Part shown: positions 1 to 12,707 of the stretch, piece after piece | Layout of the letters: every line of letters starts with the position of its first letter | Numbering within the stretch: the first letter of the stretch is position 1 | NCBI GenBank assembly: GCA_947247005.1 | Contig: OX365948.1 | Location: forward strand, 42,040,601-42,104,600 | Reading direction: 5' to 3' | DNA: 64,000 nt | Origin: Spisula solida | Taxonomy: Eukaryota; Mollusca; Bivalvia; Venerida; Mactridae | Position numbers and translations under genes: made by a program | Notes under the pieces: model-generated | What the model was told of the DNA's origin: nothing | Databases searched by the model: none | Seen by the model: only the letters and a program-made list of their open reading frames with translations

Positions 1-455
1 GAAGAATCACATACAAACTGGACCTTGGTTTCAATGAACACAAGTTGTGCTCAAGTTCCACATTATGACATACCGGGTATGTAATAAGTGCTACAGATAC
101 GCTACACATGCACGGTCATTCACCTTAGTAAGTTGTGCATAGGCTCAAGTTATTTATCTGTAGAGTGTAGGTCCGAATGAGGCTTCAAAAAGCTGTTTAA
201 GGTCATGTTCAGCGTATGCCTAACATACTGGGTAAATTTTCATATGTTGGGTACACGTTATTCTTCGTTGTAGTATGACAGGGTCCTTCTTATTGATTAA
301 GTAGGCAAAGTAAGCCCCTTAACAATAGCATTTAGTTAGTAAGTTAAACTAACTTGATATACAATTTACCCCTTTAGAGTATTGAACCGAAATAGAGGAA
401 TCCATTTAATAGCAGGAAGATGGCCAGGGCTATTTGGTAACAATTTTGGAACTCA

Positions 456-717
456 TTCTAGGGATCCTTTAATTCCGGAATAATCCAGATTTTGCTGCAC
501 TAGAAAGAATGAACTTTTCTGTAAAAAATACTAGGTATTTAATAAAAATATTCAAAGAATTGACAAAGATGTGGCCATTTGAAGTTTTAAAAGCTGAATT
601 TTAATAATAGAACAATGTTTGAAACCTAGTTAAGGTGTAGGGATGTGTGCTAAATGCACCCAAAACAGACTTGCAACTCATTTCGGGATTGAGCATTATG
701 CCTTATAAGGACCTCTG
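456..717 (+). mobile_element. Diverged copy of the 237-bp MITE family
   Basis: The text from 'ctagggatcc' to 'aaggacctctg' is similar to elements at 4520-4756 and 26942-27178. Shared inner stretches include 'tggccatttgaagtttta' and 'cagacttgcaactc'. Termini are decayed and no target duplication is visible. Confidence 0.55.
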
Positions 718-743
718 TTTTTCATGCAGGGTCATTATAAATC

Positions 744-1010
744 CAGAGCTACAGATAAGGTTTTAGTCAATTGGGTATTTTACCCCCGAGTTTCAATTTT
801 GATTGGGTTTTGACAAATTTTAATTGGGTATTTAATAAAACTCAAAGGGTGAATAAGCTTTTATGCACTATTTTTCACTATAACACCCTTTTCTATTTGG
901 GTACTTCAAATTATCTTTGCTTTTTCTTACTCCCTCTTCTCAAAATCAATTGGGTTTTTAAGAAAATTAATTGGGTAATTACCCCAATACGCAGCTTATC
1001 TGTTGCTCTG
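744..1010 (+). mobile_element. MITE with CAGAGC(T/A)ACAGATAAG inverted ends, copy 1
   Basis: The left end CAGAGCTACAGATAAG is mirrored by the right end CTTATCTGTTGCTCTG. The flanks both read TAAATC, a 6-bp target duplication. A second, opposite copy lies at 57923-58147. The interior repeats 'aattgggta'. CAG-type ends suggest a hAT-like non-autonomous element (inference). Confidence 0.8.
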
Positions 1011-1114
1011 TAAATCTATAAGTGGCCTTAATTTATCATCAATGATTTCACGAAGGATGTAATATTGTTCTCCCGACACATTGTCTATCTCTTATATAAG
1101 TGAAAAAGCCTCAC

Positions 1115-4100
1115 CAAGTCTGAACTTTGACCTTGCCTTCAAAGTCTGATGATAGAATACTCAATCTCTGCATGGCATCCATCAGTTCATTAAGATCTGG
1201 TTGTATCTAGAACAAACATAACATAATTCTCTAGAGCAACATCTATTGGGTGACACCAAGTTTCGTTGTTGTACAGAGGTAGTTGGTATGGAGAGGTAAA
1301 ATTGAGCATCAATGGTAACTACGGGATCAAAAAGACATGGGTAAAATCATGAAAAATTGTCAATTTACATAGGAAAAATAAGAAACAGCCCATTTTTGCA
1401 CCCTTATAATTCTGAAGTCTAGGAAAAATTCTGACAATTTTTAACATGGATGAAAGGATAATGTTTCTCCAGAGAATGGTTGTTCTCGAGATGTTGTATA
1501 AACCTTCATGAGCATAGGGAAAAATGTTTTTTGTGCCCTATTTAATTATTATCGAGTACTTGAATCATTTGGGTACCGGATAATGAGATTGAAGAATTCA
1601 GACAAGTATGATAGCACAATTTAAAATTGGATCAAATTTTCTAAAACATAGATCTACAATGTACACCCATTTTTAAACTTTGAATCCTTGGTCAAAACAA
1701 GGAGTTAGCTAGACGAGTACACCCATTTATAAACTTTGAATCCTTGGTCAAAACAAGAAGTTAGCTAGACGAGATCTAGATTTTATCTTCATTGAATCAC
1801 TCAAAAGTGTGAAAACAACTTATTTTAATAGAATTTTGCATCAAAATGGACTTCAGGCCCAATGTTCACAAAGAATTAGCCTTCAAGATCAGGCTCAAAA
1901 TTGTTTTCTATCAACTACAAAAAATATGCTAATTTCTTTTATGTGGAAGAAACAATACTGGTCTTGATCTGTTTAAGATCAGTCTCAATCTCAAGTACAA
2001 TAAATCCTTTTTTATAAGAAAATTAATGTTTTGACACTTGGCGAGTACAATGATAGCATTCCTTATTCTTCAAATAGTAGAGCTAAACATCTAAAAGAAA
2101 AAATATTTGCATAGAGTGCTTTTTCGTCTCTGGATATAGCTCTAAAGATCAGCATCATGTTCCTATGTTCCGATTGTACATGTAAATGAATAGATATAAG
2201 CATAGCCTTTATTTGCCAGTCAGCTTTCTGCTGAAATATGGCAGGCATATTTGCCAGTCAGCTTTCTGCTGAAATATGGCAGGCATATAATTATATGTGT
2301 GCCTCCTCCTTAATTCAAACCCAGGTCGCCAGATTAGACGGGAAGCGCAAAAACCATTGAGCTACGAAGGTCATATAATTATATATAAGAATATACACAC
2401 CTCATCCATAGCCCTGATTTCTAGTCTAAGTTTATCCATAACTGTAATAAACAACTGAAATAAAAGTGTAAAAACATGCACTTTAGAATGTCTTCCTCAG
2501 TTTATACTAATTCATTTTATACTAAGACAATCATTCATTCTAGGATGATTGTGAAACAAGTTCTTACACTTTGTGACCATGAAGCTATGACAGACAAGAA
2601 GCCAGTTGACTCTTTTTATGCTGTGCATGAAACTAAAAGGGTTTTTAATGCAAAATTGTACAACTCTTTATAAAAGACCATATATCTGGCAAAAACCATC
2701 CGATCTAAAATTCCTGACAACATGCACCACTAGGCTTGGCACAAACTACTCATGTAGAGTTTGATTGAAATCTAAACAATGGTTTAGGAGAACAAGGGCA
2801 GACAAACTTCTTAACATCCATCCAGACGTTCAGCACTAAATCAATATGAATAGAATGTAGTTTATTTACATATTATGTGGAAGACATGATTTCATCAAAC
2901 CATATTAATCTATATAGCTGAGCCCATATTGGATTCACAGTGTTTGGTTGTTTTTTTGGCTTTAATAAGTTTCTTAACAATTTTTCAGTTATATACAGTG
3001 ACAGATTCACCTAACCAGTTTTCCTTGATGTGCACCACAAGTTCCAAACCAGTAATAACTTATCCTTCCACAGGTATCTGGCAACTCCTCCACATAGGGA
3101 GTAAAATGAAAATTGTTGTCAAATTTTCATGTGAACGGGATAAACTGCAGTAACCCTGAATCGCGATTCATCAAAATACATAGGTTCAATGTCAATTAAT
3201 TAATAAATTGACAAAAGAAGCATACCGAGACAATATCAGCGATACATTTACTGGTGTTGCCTTTATCATCTTTGATGGTGATTGGTCTCTCTTCTTTTAT
3301 TCTTTCCAACGCTAAGGGGCAGTCAAGCTAAAATCAAACACATAAACAAATATTATTTTAAAGACCCATTATCTCGCAGAACTTTTTTCCAATCATCCTT
3401 GTATCCAATACAAGGAATTATGACGTTTTTCACAAATGACCTATAATTGACTACAGAATGTTAACTTTATCTGTAGGAATAGAACGCCAAAAGTCACATT
3501 TAAGTAAAATGCATGGAGAGACAAAATACTAATTTTGCAAGAGTTGCTTCCCTTAGACTATACATTGTGCATTTATTGTTTACAAATTGTTATTTTGTCA
3601 TCAAACCAACTAGAGGCTGTATTTCGTTTCCTTCCGTTCTTACAACATTCTCCACCTTTCGGACTCAACTAAAGTGCTCAAAATGCATCGTTCTGCAGAT
3701 AGGTTACCAAGTTATTGCCTTTTGAAAATAAACGTTTAGGGCTTAATTAGGCTTTAACTACAACTATCACACCATTTCAAATGTATTAAATATAAGTGGA
3801 ATAGATGTAGTAATATACATGCAAAGTTTTATAGCAGTATCATTATGTTTAGCTAACTAATTCAACAAGGTTATGTTATTCTGGGGCAACCCTTATAAAT
3901 GTTTGTTTGTTTCAATAAGAGATATTTGTGACATATATGTATTTAAAAGTTACCTCCCTTGTAAGATAAACCCCTATTGACGGGTTACAAATCTAGCACA
4001 CTAACAACTGGACCTCGGCCGCGACTATTATGGATACATTAAAGTATATTGACAGGGTTATCAATTAGAGGCTTATAAAAGCAAAACTGCAAATTTGCTG

Positions 4101-7100
4101 CTTGAAAACTGAGATCAGGCCCTTCCCTGTGGTATCCCAACGCCTTAAAGCCAGAATTGGCTTTCCCCCAGCACCTTAAATCCTAGAATGGTATCTTCAA
4201 ATCACTATGGGTGTATATATTTTTGGCGAGTATTGTGTTATTTGAGAGATTAAGACTTGTATTAATTATGTAAAGTGCTTAAATCGGCCTTTAAATCATG
4301 CATATATTGATGCTGTTTTGTCTTCTAGGACATTTTAGTTATTCTTATTGATCTCATTAAGCACAAATCCTAGCATTGCCCCAGCGCCTTAAAAAAATCT
4401 GTGGAAGGGCCTGGAGATAATACACTTCTTTTAATTGATGAAGTTACTGCTTTGACTGCCTCAGATTTAAAACAAGCCTGCTCAACAAAATCTTAATGAA
4501 AACCCTGATTTATATACATCAAGGGTTCTACTAAGGCATAATTCCCAATCTTGGAAGGAGTCGCAAGTCTGTTTCAGGTGCCATTAGCGTACATTGTCTT
4601 ATCATCAAAATTCAGATTACGGAACTTCAAATGACAATAACTTTGTCAATTCTTTGAATTTTTTCTTCAAATAACTTTTATTTTGTGCAGAAAAATACTT
4701 CTTCCTAATGCAGAAAATCCAGCTTTCTGGATTATTCCGGCATTGTAGGATCCCTGATACATGTATATTTGTATACAGTGTTTGCAGCGAGATTTTAGCT
4801 CGAATCATTGATTCTATCAGAATATATAGAGGATATTTGTTGATTTTGGTGTAAGATCGAATTTTATTTCATCGAGTGATCACAGAAAATCAATATTTTC
4901 ACGAGTGGCATAGCCACGAGTGAAAATATAATTTTATGTGATCACGAGTGAAATAAAATTGATCTTTCACCAAAAATCAACAAATTTTCTGTTTATTATA
5001 TGCTTCATTTTCTCCTAAAAGGGTACCGTAATTGGCTTAATTGGAAAAATCACGTCGAAATTGGAATGTCACGACTTGACAATTATCACGTCATGATGAC
5101 GTGACGTACATTTTAAAGCCCGGCGCCGTTGACGTTATGTTTCTTTTTCTGAACGATACTGGAACCAGCTTCGAAAACAGTGAAAATAACAAAACGATAA
5201 TTTCACTGTTATTTTCACTGTTATTTTCACTGAAAAATCTCCATAATCCATTGAAAGCTAATAATAATATGTTTTAATACATTGCACCTACCCGATATTT
5301 CTTCATGAAAGCTTCCACATCATTGAAATCTTTGTCAACTTGTCTGAATGCAGCTTTGAACTGTACCAGAAGTTTTGAACATGCTCCAGTGTACCTGTCA
5401 AGGTAAACGAGAAGTTTTTTTACTTTGTTACAAAAGGTTAAAAAAATAAAAACTTTAACAGTTAACTTTTTAGAGTGAATAATCATTGGTAAAAATAAGA
5501 ACTACGATGTACTGAAAATTTGTCACTTTACATGGAGAAAGTAAATAAACAAGAGAGCCAAGATGACCCTATATGGCTCATCTGAGTACATTGACCAATA
5601 TTCAAACTTGACCTTGATTTCACAACATCATACAATGAACATTCTGACCAAGATTCAAAATTAAACTTAAAATGCAGTTTCTATTGCATACACAAACTTT
5701 TTCAATGATTTGACCTAAGTTTTGATCTCAATATGAAACTTGATCTAAATTTATTATAGAGGATCGGAGTTACCAAGTTTCATGAAGAAAGCTCTAGTGT
5801 GTTCACAAGATATTTCTATAACTTAGCCTCATAATCTAGTTTTTGACTCCAGATGATCTTAACCTAGATGTACAGATATGACAAGATTCATAGACTTCAA
5901 GCAAAATGACTTAAACTAGTGTAGCTTTTATGTAGGGGCAAAAACATGGTAGGTTACCAAGGGTAACCAGAACTGCAATATCAAATTTTTGAAATTGCTG
6001 TTCTCCTCCTGATTCTTTTAAGGACTTTATAAACAAGAAATATCACTGAATGTGATGAATACCCCCAGAAACTGCTTGACACAGTCAGATATGCACATCT
6101 AGATTTGGTACTGATCAGTCGCGCAAAGTTTTGTTGAAATCCAACCATTGGTTGCTGAGAAATAGTGCAGACAAAATTTATCAATATAAAAAAACAAAGG
6201 GCCATATCTACCTTAAATTGATCCGACCAATGTGTGTCGACCACATGCAAAAATAGACTTAGTACTAATCATTAATGCAAAGGTTCTTTGAAATTCGACC
6301 ATTGGTTACAGAGAAATAGCGTGGACAAAATTTATAAGTGAAAAAACAAAAGGGCCGTAACAACCTTAAAATTGATTTGATTAACATGCGTCGACGATTT
6401 GCACAACTAGACTTGGTATTGATCATTCATGCAAAGTTTCTTTGAAATCCGACCATTGGTACCAGAGAAATAGTGCAGACAAAATTTATAAGTGTAAAAA
6501 ACAAAGGGCCATCACTCCCTTAAAATTTATCCGACCAACGTGTGACGAGGATATGCACAACTAGACTTGGTACTGATCATTCATGTAAAGTTTCGTTGAA
6601 ATCCAACCATTGGTAACAGAGAAATAGCGCAGACAAAATTTATAAGTGTAAAAAAACAAAGGGCCATAACTCCCTTAAAATTTATCCGACCAATGTGTGC
6701 TGAGGATATGCACAACTAGATGTGGTACTGATCATTCATGTACAGTTTTATTGAAATCCGACTATTGGTAACAGAGAAATAGCGCGGACAAAATGTATAA
6801 GTGTAAAAAAACAAAGGGCCATAACTCCCTTAAAATTTACCAGACCGGCGTGTGCCAACGATATGCACAACTAGACTTGGTACTGATTAGTCATGCAAAG
6901 TTTCGATGAAATCCGACCAAGGGTTACAGAGAAATAGCGCGGACAAAATTTATAAGTGTAAAAAACAAAGGGCCATAACTCCCTTAAAATTTATCCGACC
7001 GGCGTGTGCCGACGATAGGCACAACTAGACTTGGTACTGATCAGTCATGCAAAGTTTCAATGAAATCCGACCAAGGGTTACAGAGAAATAGTGCGGACAA

Positions 7101-9716
7101 AATTTGCACGGACCAACCAACCAACCAACCAACCAACCAACCAACCTCAAGCATGACTCCAATATAGCCCCCATATACTATGTATCTGGGGGTATAATAA
7201 TGGACTAAACATCTTACTCTTTTGGTTGAAGGGCGTCCTTCAGATAGGCTTTCTCCAGACTCTGAATTGTGTTTATCACTGCATACAAATCTGCCATGTT
7301 GTCATAGCTACAGAAACATAAACAATAGAATCAGATATTTGTCCTTGTTTGTTTGCGTTGAACAGAGACATTTGAAAGGGTGTGGTCATCTGGGTACTGT
7401 TTTATCAAAGCACTTACGGAAACCGTAAACTTACTTTCAAATTTAAATTCTATATAATTCTGAAACAACTGCAAATTAGAGATGGATTTTTTTTGCAGGT
7501 GTTCATAAACTGAATCTTGGTTAGTATTGCAGCTCCATTTACCACACTTTAAGGTTGTAAAAGTATTAAAAAGAATTTAAATTTGATCGTAAGTTTAAGA
7601 TTTCTGTAAGTGCTTTGATAAAACAGTACCCTGGTGTTCCCCTGCCTAATTGGCCAATGACCTCTGGCTTTGAGAGAAGAGACAGAAGCTTTGTGTGGAA
7701 CAAGGTATCAGGGTGTGCTATCCTAGCTCTTTCTGACTAGACTCCTTGGTTCATTACCATGCCTCATGTATACCACTGATACATGGAAAGACAACCTCTG
7801 AGTTACCAGTGAGTTTACCCCGTGTTGGGTGAAAAACACTGAAAAGGGAATGGTGCTTCAGAAATTACCATGAGTCCTGGTCGAGATTCAAACCAGGGAC
7901 CTCTTGATCAGTAGTCAAGAGCATTAAACTAGCAACCCCAGCTGATTTTCAAAGATGCCAATAGCTGTGTATTTTTAATACCAATTTAAAGATCTCTCAT
8001 AGAGAGATATCTCAACAAACAAAAAAGTTATGTCACTTTAAAGTTGGAATAAATCGTCCAAAATCTGGAAAAAAGTCTATTTACACACTGGACCACTGTG
8101 CCATTCGTTACCCTAAGGGTTAATTTTTGTAGGGAAAGAACGGTACTTCAGTCTGGAACCGCAGGTTCAGATCCTGGTAAGTATTAGAATAGGGTATTTA
8201 GTATGATTTTAAAGAATGGTGCCTTTATAAATGGTTTGGCTGAAAAGAGGTCCGTACCACTATTAAATTGGATGTTGTACTACCTCTTTCAGAGCTGCAA
8301 TTATTGGCAGTTGCTTAGATGTTGTTGTTCTACAGAACTTAAACTTATGGTAAATATTGGCTTACTGTAGGGAAATTTGGACAGTGTTGTTATAAAGAGT
8401 TTGTAGTTCTACAAACAAAGAACTACTACAGGTACATTGTATGGAGAGGTTGTACCATATATTCAACGAGAAGACTTACTGATAAAATTTAAGTACACAA
8501 TTTAAAACATGTATAAAGTTAGGAAGTACTTGACTTACTTTTCACGTTCTCTGGCATTTTTGTATAGTTTCACTTCCTAAAATGAAGAGGTTACAATGAC
8601 ATTATGAGATCTTATCATTATTTATTTATTATAGAACAGAACAACAGAACAAACAAGTTTATTTAGCTTAAGCATATACAAAAATAAGGACCAACATTAA
8701 GCACTAATGAGTCTATCTGGTTGTCTTGATTTTGAATTGTTCTAATTTCATTCCAATCATTTTAAGTTGGACTAAGCAATTATATAATAGTTTATACATA
8801 TATTTGGAAAATAAATCGGAAAAAATGCAAAACTTCATAATTTAATTACGATCTATTGCCACCGCGTTTCCACTTTGTTGTCACCGTGTATCCACCGCGT
8901 TTTCACTGTGTTGTCACGGTGGCAATAGCCACGGTGAATTGTCCACCCTAATTTTAAGTTTAGGTGGATTTGTGTGGGTTCACGGTGGTATATTTTTCGT
9001 TGCCACCCAGAGTCGTTGCCACCGTGACGGGTGTACTTTGGAAAACCCACCTTGCGTGTACTGTAATAACACAACAAGAGTTTAACGTCTACATGTACTT
9101 ACCTCGTACAGTTCAGGTCTATTGCCAGGACCTGAAAAACAAATTACATAAATAAGCATACTGTAAATGACTAGAACAACTTTTATCATAGGCTAATACC
9201 TTTTCATCCTTTCTATTTATACAGAATTATTAATCTTTTTGTGTAATACTGGCAGACATGTTTTTTAAAATGTTAATGAAATGAGGAGACAGTGGTGTGA
9301 TACAAGGAATCCGGGTGCGCACCTCTAGCACTTTCAGTATAGTCTCCTTGGTTCTTTAACGTGCCTTTTATGTGGTCGAGTTCGACAGGCGGAATAATTC
9401 CACCTGAATCGATTCAACCTTTAGGCTTTAACTGTTTACGTCAGCCACTTCACCTACATGCCACCCCTACGTATGTGTAGAACTATTATATCATACATTG
9501 GAGTATGTTGTCAAATGATTTTTCAGGAAAACTGAGTGTAATGAATTGCCAATGATGCCAACATTAACTTAATAATCAATGTTTATCCGAAATGTTCATA
9601 TCCGAATATCTTCTATTACATGAAACATAATTTAGTCAAACTGGTAAAATGTTGTATGGTTTTAATGGAAAGATACTTTTACCTGGATTAGGATTAGAAG
9701 GAACCTGTGCAAACAT
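1115..9716 (-). CDS. VPS28: VPS28, ESCRT-I subunit (3' end beyond window)
   Basis: ESCRT-I core subunit that helps sort ubiquitinated cargo into multivesicular bodies on endosomes, together with TSG101 and VPS37. Exons (minus strand, all GT/AG): 9716-9683, 9131-9103, 8576-8539, 7307-7218, 5394-5292, 3327-3226, 2454-2401, 1206-1115. They join in phase to 542 nt, about 180 codons. Seen: N-terminus [20 protein letters not shown], then [82 protein letters not shown] and [10 protein letters not shown]. These run collinear with metazoan VPS28 from the N-terminal ESCRT-I core into the C-terminal four-helix domain. The family is about 220 aa, so about 40 residues (the end of the C-terminal domain) must lie left of position 1; I found no such exon in 1-1114. 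Start: the first ATG of exon 1, matching the family's short N-terminus. Assignment is firm; exact ends were placed by eye. Confidence 0.95.
1663..1772. repeat. Tandem duplication, about 55-bp unit x2
   Basis: The phrase starting 'gtacacccattt' and ending 'ttagctagacga' occurs twice back to back with only a few differences, inside VPS28 intron 7. Confidence 0.75.
2208..2287. repeat. Tandem duplication, about 39-bp unit x2
   Basis: A unit containing 'ttgccagtcagctttctgct' and 'gaaatatggcaggcata' is repeated twice without a gap, a recent duplication in VPS28 intron 7 close to exon 7. Confidence 0.75.
4116..4413 (+). mobile_element. CAGGCC...GGCCTG MITE, copy 1 (TSD GAGAT)
   Basis: Begins CAGGCCCTTCCC and ends GGAAGGGCCTG. 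It is flanked on both sides by GAGAT (4111-4115 and 4414-4418). The interior carries 'gcgccttaaa' motifs, shared with the copy at 40003-40312. Lies in VPS28 intron 5. Confidence 0.85.
4520..4756 (-). mobile_element. 237-bp MITE, copy with 6-bp TSD ATACAT
   Basis: The element is exactly 237 bp. It is inverted relative to the equally long copy at 26942-27178 and shares the phrases for 'attccgg', 'cttttattttgtgcag' and 'gtctgtttcaggtgcc'. ATACAT flanks both ends (4514-4519 and 4757-4762). Lies in VPS28 intron 5. Confidence 0.8.
4832..4987. repeat. Long inverted repeat (foldback), arms about 70 bp
   Basis: The left arm 'tttgttgattttggtg' to 'cacgagtggc' is answered by 'gccacgagtgaaaatata' to 'caccaaaaatcaacaaa'. 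Mismatches are few and the loop is very short. Likely part of a longer foldback or MITE that runs on to about 5235, where 'ttattttcactg' is repeated. Confidence 0.7.
6091..7105. repeat. Satellite array, about 155-bp unit x ~7
   Basis: The phrase 'gcacaactagacttggtact' recurs near 6401, 6556, 6711, 6866 and 7020, giving a 155-bp period. Earlier, more diverged units start near 6091 and 6247. Each unit carries 'agagaaatagcgcggaca' and 'gggccataactccctt'. It fills much of VPS28 intron 4 and resembles repeats I associate with bivalve genomes (memory, not checked). Confidence 0.85.
7112..7146. repeat. (CCAA)n microsatellite
   Basis: About nine perfect CCAA units directly follow the last 155-bp satellite unit. 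This looks like the simple-repeat tail of that element. Confidence 0.9.
7390..7633. mobile_element. CAGGGTACTG MITE, copy 1
   Basis: The left end reads 'ctgggtactgttttatcaaa', followed by 'gcacttacgg'. The right end is its mirror and finishes 'gataaaacagtaccctg'. Related copies lie at 33728-33960 and 48607-48841. The interior of each has 'aactgcaaatt'. No clear target duplication was seen. Confidence 0.8.
8870..9060. repeat. CACCGTG-rich block
   Basis: CACCG(T/C)G and its complement recur about ten times in 190 bp, partly as near palindromes such as 'cacggtggcaatagccacgg'. It sits in VPS28 intron 2 and contrasts with the AT-rich surroundings. Nature unknown. Confidence 0.6.
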
Positions 9717-10129
9717 TTTCTCAAAAACAATTCGTTAGTTAATGATGACAAAATAACAAATGATTCATATCCGAAACATTACATAGACTGGTTTTGATAA
9801 CGTATTGAATTCAATTAACGAAATGGTAGGAATTTTCGAAACGGTAAACAGGATGTATGACGTCCCCTTACTTACGTGTAATATTGAAACAGAAATTGAG
9901 CAAACATAGATATCTCATGTTCATTTTGCTTGGAGTCTTCGTGTCTTCTCCTGAAATCCGTGCTTGGTTTATATATAATTAAGCACAAACATATGCGCTG
10001 CATTGTTATTATAGTAAACATACACAGAATAATCCTCACACGAATATACTGTATCAATTGAGACAGTCATTTTGGACAACTCATCATAGTTGTCACATTG
10101 ACGACGAGATAAATAGAGGGTGTTTGTTT
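9717..10129. other. VPS28 upstream region
   Basis: The stretch upstream of the VPS28 start codon, presumably 5' UTR and promoter. I see no TATA box at a convincing distance and no coding exon. Confidence 0.4.
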
Positions 10130-10149
10130 GTTTTTATTGAATATGGTTT

Positions 10150-11190
10150 ATATCTCATCGTGTAGTGATAAAATTCAATATGTTCATGAGCGCGTAGCCA
10201 TTTTTCAGTGATCTAATGGCTGCAAGTACTTTGTTTTCTGTTGGGATGCTGGTATCAATATCTAGTTGAGTATCTGGTGCTAGAATATTTGCAGGATCAG
10301 GATCTGGATGGTTCAAAACTTCTTTGAAGTGTTCTACCATCTGTTAGTTGGCTCCTGTTCGGAGGTTAAGATGATTCCTTGTTTGTCTTTAACATTAGGA
10401 GGTGGTATGTTGGTATGACCACATAGACGTTTGGTGATCTTGCTGACTCTGCTTCACTAGCTTGTTGTTCTATGAAACGTTTCTTGTCTCAAGTTCTCGC
10501 GGCACTTTCCTTTGCTTTATCAACGGTGCTTCTGTAGTCCTTTTGGATCTTTTGTTGCACATGTATTCTGCTGTTTCTAGGTAAGTGCTCTTGATGCCAG
10601 TCCATTTCCTTCTCACATCTTGGTTATTGTCAGTGGTGTAATTGGGTAGGGCACTGAATCTATTTCTTTGTTTCAAGCTGAAAGTTTTACTGATCTCTGC
10701 AGATCGAAGTTTTGAAATATCTTGCTGTTTAAATTGCGTTGATTAGAAACGGCTGTCGTGGATTTAAAAAAAAATTTGATTGAAGCTACAACAAGTTAGT
10801 GATCAGTATTAACATCAGCTCCACGGTAGAGTCTAATATCTTGTAATGACCTTCTCCACTTGTCATTGATGATACTACAACGTGTAGTCAATTTGGTTTG
10901 TAGCTCTTCCATCTGGGGATTTCCGTGCCAGTTTGCGGATATCTTTATGTGGGAATATGGTGTTGCCTAAGCTAAGGTCGTTGTTTCGACATAGTCCGAC
11001 TAGTCTTGCGACATGTTCGTTGATGTTTCCACATCCGTGTCTTCCAAGCACTCGTTTACAGTTTGTGTTGTCGCTTTCAACTTTTGCGTTAAGGTCTCCC
11101 GTTACTAAGAGCACATCGTGGCGTGGTACCTTAGATATCAGCATTTGTAGTAGGTCGTACCAATCGTCTTTGTCCTCCTAAGGGATGTTA
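10150..11190 (-). mobile_element. Dead non-LTR retrotransposon (LINE) fragment: endonuclease plus start of RT region
   Basis: Reading the minus strand, 11144-10875 encodes an apurinic endonuclease-like segment with the TGDLNAKV motif, a downstream NDLSLGNTIFPH and an RATNQIDYTL end. This is the form typical of LINE ORF2 (craniofacial-development-protein-2-like annotations). Further on, 10340-10155 gives VEHFKEVLNHPDPDPANIL and AIRSLKNG, the linker ahead of the reverse transcriptase domain. Stops and frameshifts separate these pieces, and the catalytic RT core is missing. It is therefore a truncated, inactive copy. Confidence 0.85.
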
Positions 11191-11210
11191 AGACCTACTG
11201 TATACCAGTT

Positions 11211-11884
11211 TAACATATCGTAGCTCCAAATTTTGGGAAAAAAATATATTCGTCTTTTCTGAAACTGTAAGATTTGGTGCAATATTGGGTCTATACCTCG
11301 TATCTCTACGCCAACCATAAGCACTTAAAACTAGCACGTGACGAAAAGGAAGTAGTTCCATAGATCGCACATTTTGTCAGTCAAAATATCGTAGCTTCTA
11401 TGCATTTTTAAAGCTACGTCCTTTCGTCATGTATGTCATTTTGTGATGTATAGTTTTAAAATACTACTTCATTTTGGCTATACTCGTACATGTACCTACG
11501 ACATTTCGTCTTGTCACTTTTGGTAATAAATCCTTTTACATACAATGTATTTCTTGCAGCTACGAGATTTCGTCCATGGATAAATATCGTTACGGTAGCT
11601 CAAATTTGTGCATATTGATGGTGAATATTGATGACGAAATATCGTAGCTCTCATAACTTGAAACTGATTAGAGCTACACACACGTAGGTTAATTAGCATT
11701 ATATCTGGAAATTTGCACAAAAATCAATTTAACGAACCTCCTATTAAAACATGAGACGGTTTTTTCGTCGCCTGAAAAGTTTTGTGTGTTTTTATGTTTT
11801 CTGTGCTCGGCTGGTTGGGTTGAGTGCTGCCTTCCCTGTCTGACTTAATATAATCTTTTGGCATTTTGGAGCTACGACGTGAAG
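11211..11884. repeat. Cluster of AGCTACGA-nATTTCGTC motifs in both orientations
   Basis: Variants of 'agctacgagatttcgtc' occur at about 11213, 11384, 11411, 11495, 11558, 11583, 11633 (inverted) and 11868, irregularly spaced. No reading frame explains them. The cluster starts right at the truncated 5' end of the LINE fragment. Confidence 0.6.
11781..11859 (+). repeat. Dispersed 'GTGCTGCCTTCCCTGTC' element, copy a
   Basis: Contains 'tctgtgctcggctggtt' and 'gagtgctgccttccctgtct', followed by 'gacttaatataatctttt'. It is almost identical to 52923-53003. Weaker relatives lie at 14326-14440, 20283-20345 and 29815-29915, and on the minus strand at 17418-17510, 34030-34145 and 35560-35690. Confidence 0.65.
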
Positions 11885-12707
11885 GATAGTTGACGACGAT
11901 ATACTTTCGCACATTGAGGATAGTAAGATTTGCCTTCTTTTCAGTGCCTTAAAATCAAATCAAATAGGAATTTCTAAAATACTAGGCACTATGAACCAGG
12001 CCGAAACTGTAAAAACAATGAAGTGCTACCAAAGGTGTCAACACCTGGAGATGACCTATGCAGTGGCCATCTACAAGGAATATAAACATCGAAGACTAAC
12101 AGATCGTCAGTATTTTGATAAAATAACCCTGTAACGCAAATACTGGCGATAATGAGCGTTGGGTATCATTATTTGTGCCGTGATAAGCTCTTTACAGTTA
12201 ATTTTAGTCAACTGTCTTACATAGAATTATGGATTCAACACAAAGTGCTGAACTTTCGATACTAGGACACATATTCATCCATATAAACATCTTTTTATTA
12301 TTTTACAAGTATATAAGTTAAGCTAACAATGTGGTGATTGTATTTGTAGAAGTGCTTTTATAATGACATACTTGTACTTTATTGTTGATTTGCCAAAAAG
12401 CGTTGTTAATTATTAGATGTTAAACATAGATAAATACATTAAATAATGAAGGATGGTTTTGTTCTTTAATGTCCTGGATCTGTGTCCGATACTCGGAGCG
12501 TATAATGAACAATGAAACTAATACATGTATACTAATTTGGCTATGTCTTGTATTATTCCAATACGGTATTAAAACGTGATTAGCAAAGATATCAATAAAA
12601 CAACATCGACATCGTATGAGCACACCGGCAGTCTTTTAAAGGTACATGTATACTATATGCATCTGAACATTTTCTTTAATTTAATGAATCATATCAGTGA
12701 TCACATT
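11885..12707. other. Gene-free stretch
   Basis: AT-rich, with only short unsupported open frames. No RNA gene or recognisable repeat was seen. Confidence 0.5.

Larger units (their letters stand above)
1..1114. other. VPS28 last visible intron, repeat-rich
   Basis: No coding exon was recognised on either strand. The stretch holds a diverged copy of the 237-bp transposon family (about 456-717) and a TIR element at 744-1010. VPS28 must continue left of the window, so this is probably intron. Confidence 0.6.

Noticed and set aside
771..1013. 80-aa ORF similar to a 95-aa ORF at 57833-58120, suggesting a conserved small protein
   Set aside because: Both lie inside copies of one TIR element, so DNA homology explains the match. 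Neither has a supported gene structure.
1..1114. Last exon of VPS28 within the left edge
   Set aside because: I searched the minus strand for the conserved C-terminal stretch after KVQTW and found none. The exon must lie outside the window.
10155..11144. Host gene resembling craniofacial development protein 2
   Set aside because: The endonuclease and RT-linker motifs with frameshifts and stops show a dead LINE. That protein name is commonly attached to LINE ORFs.
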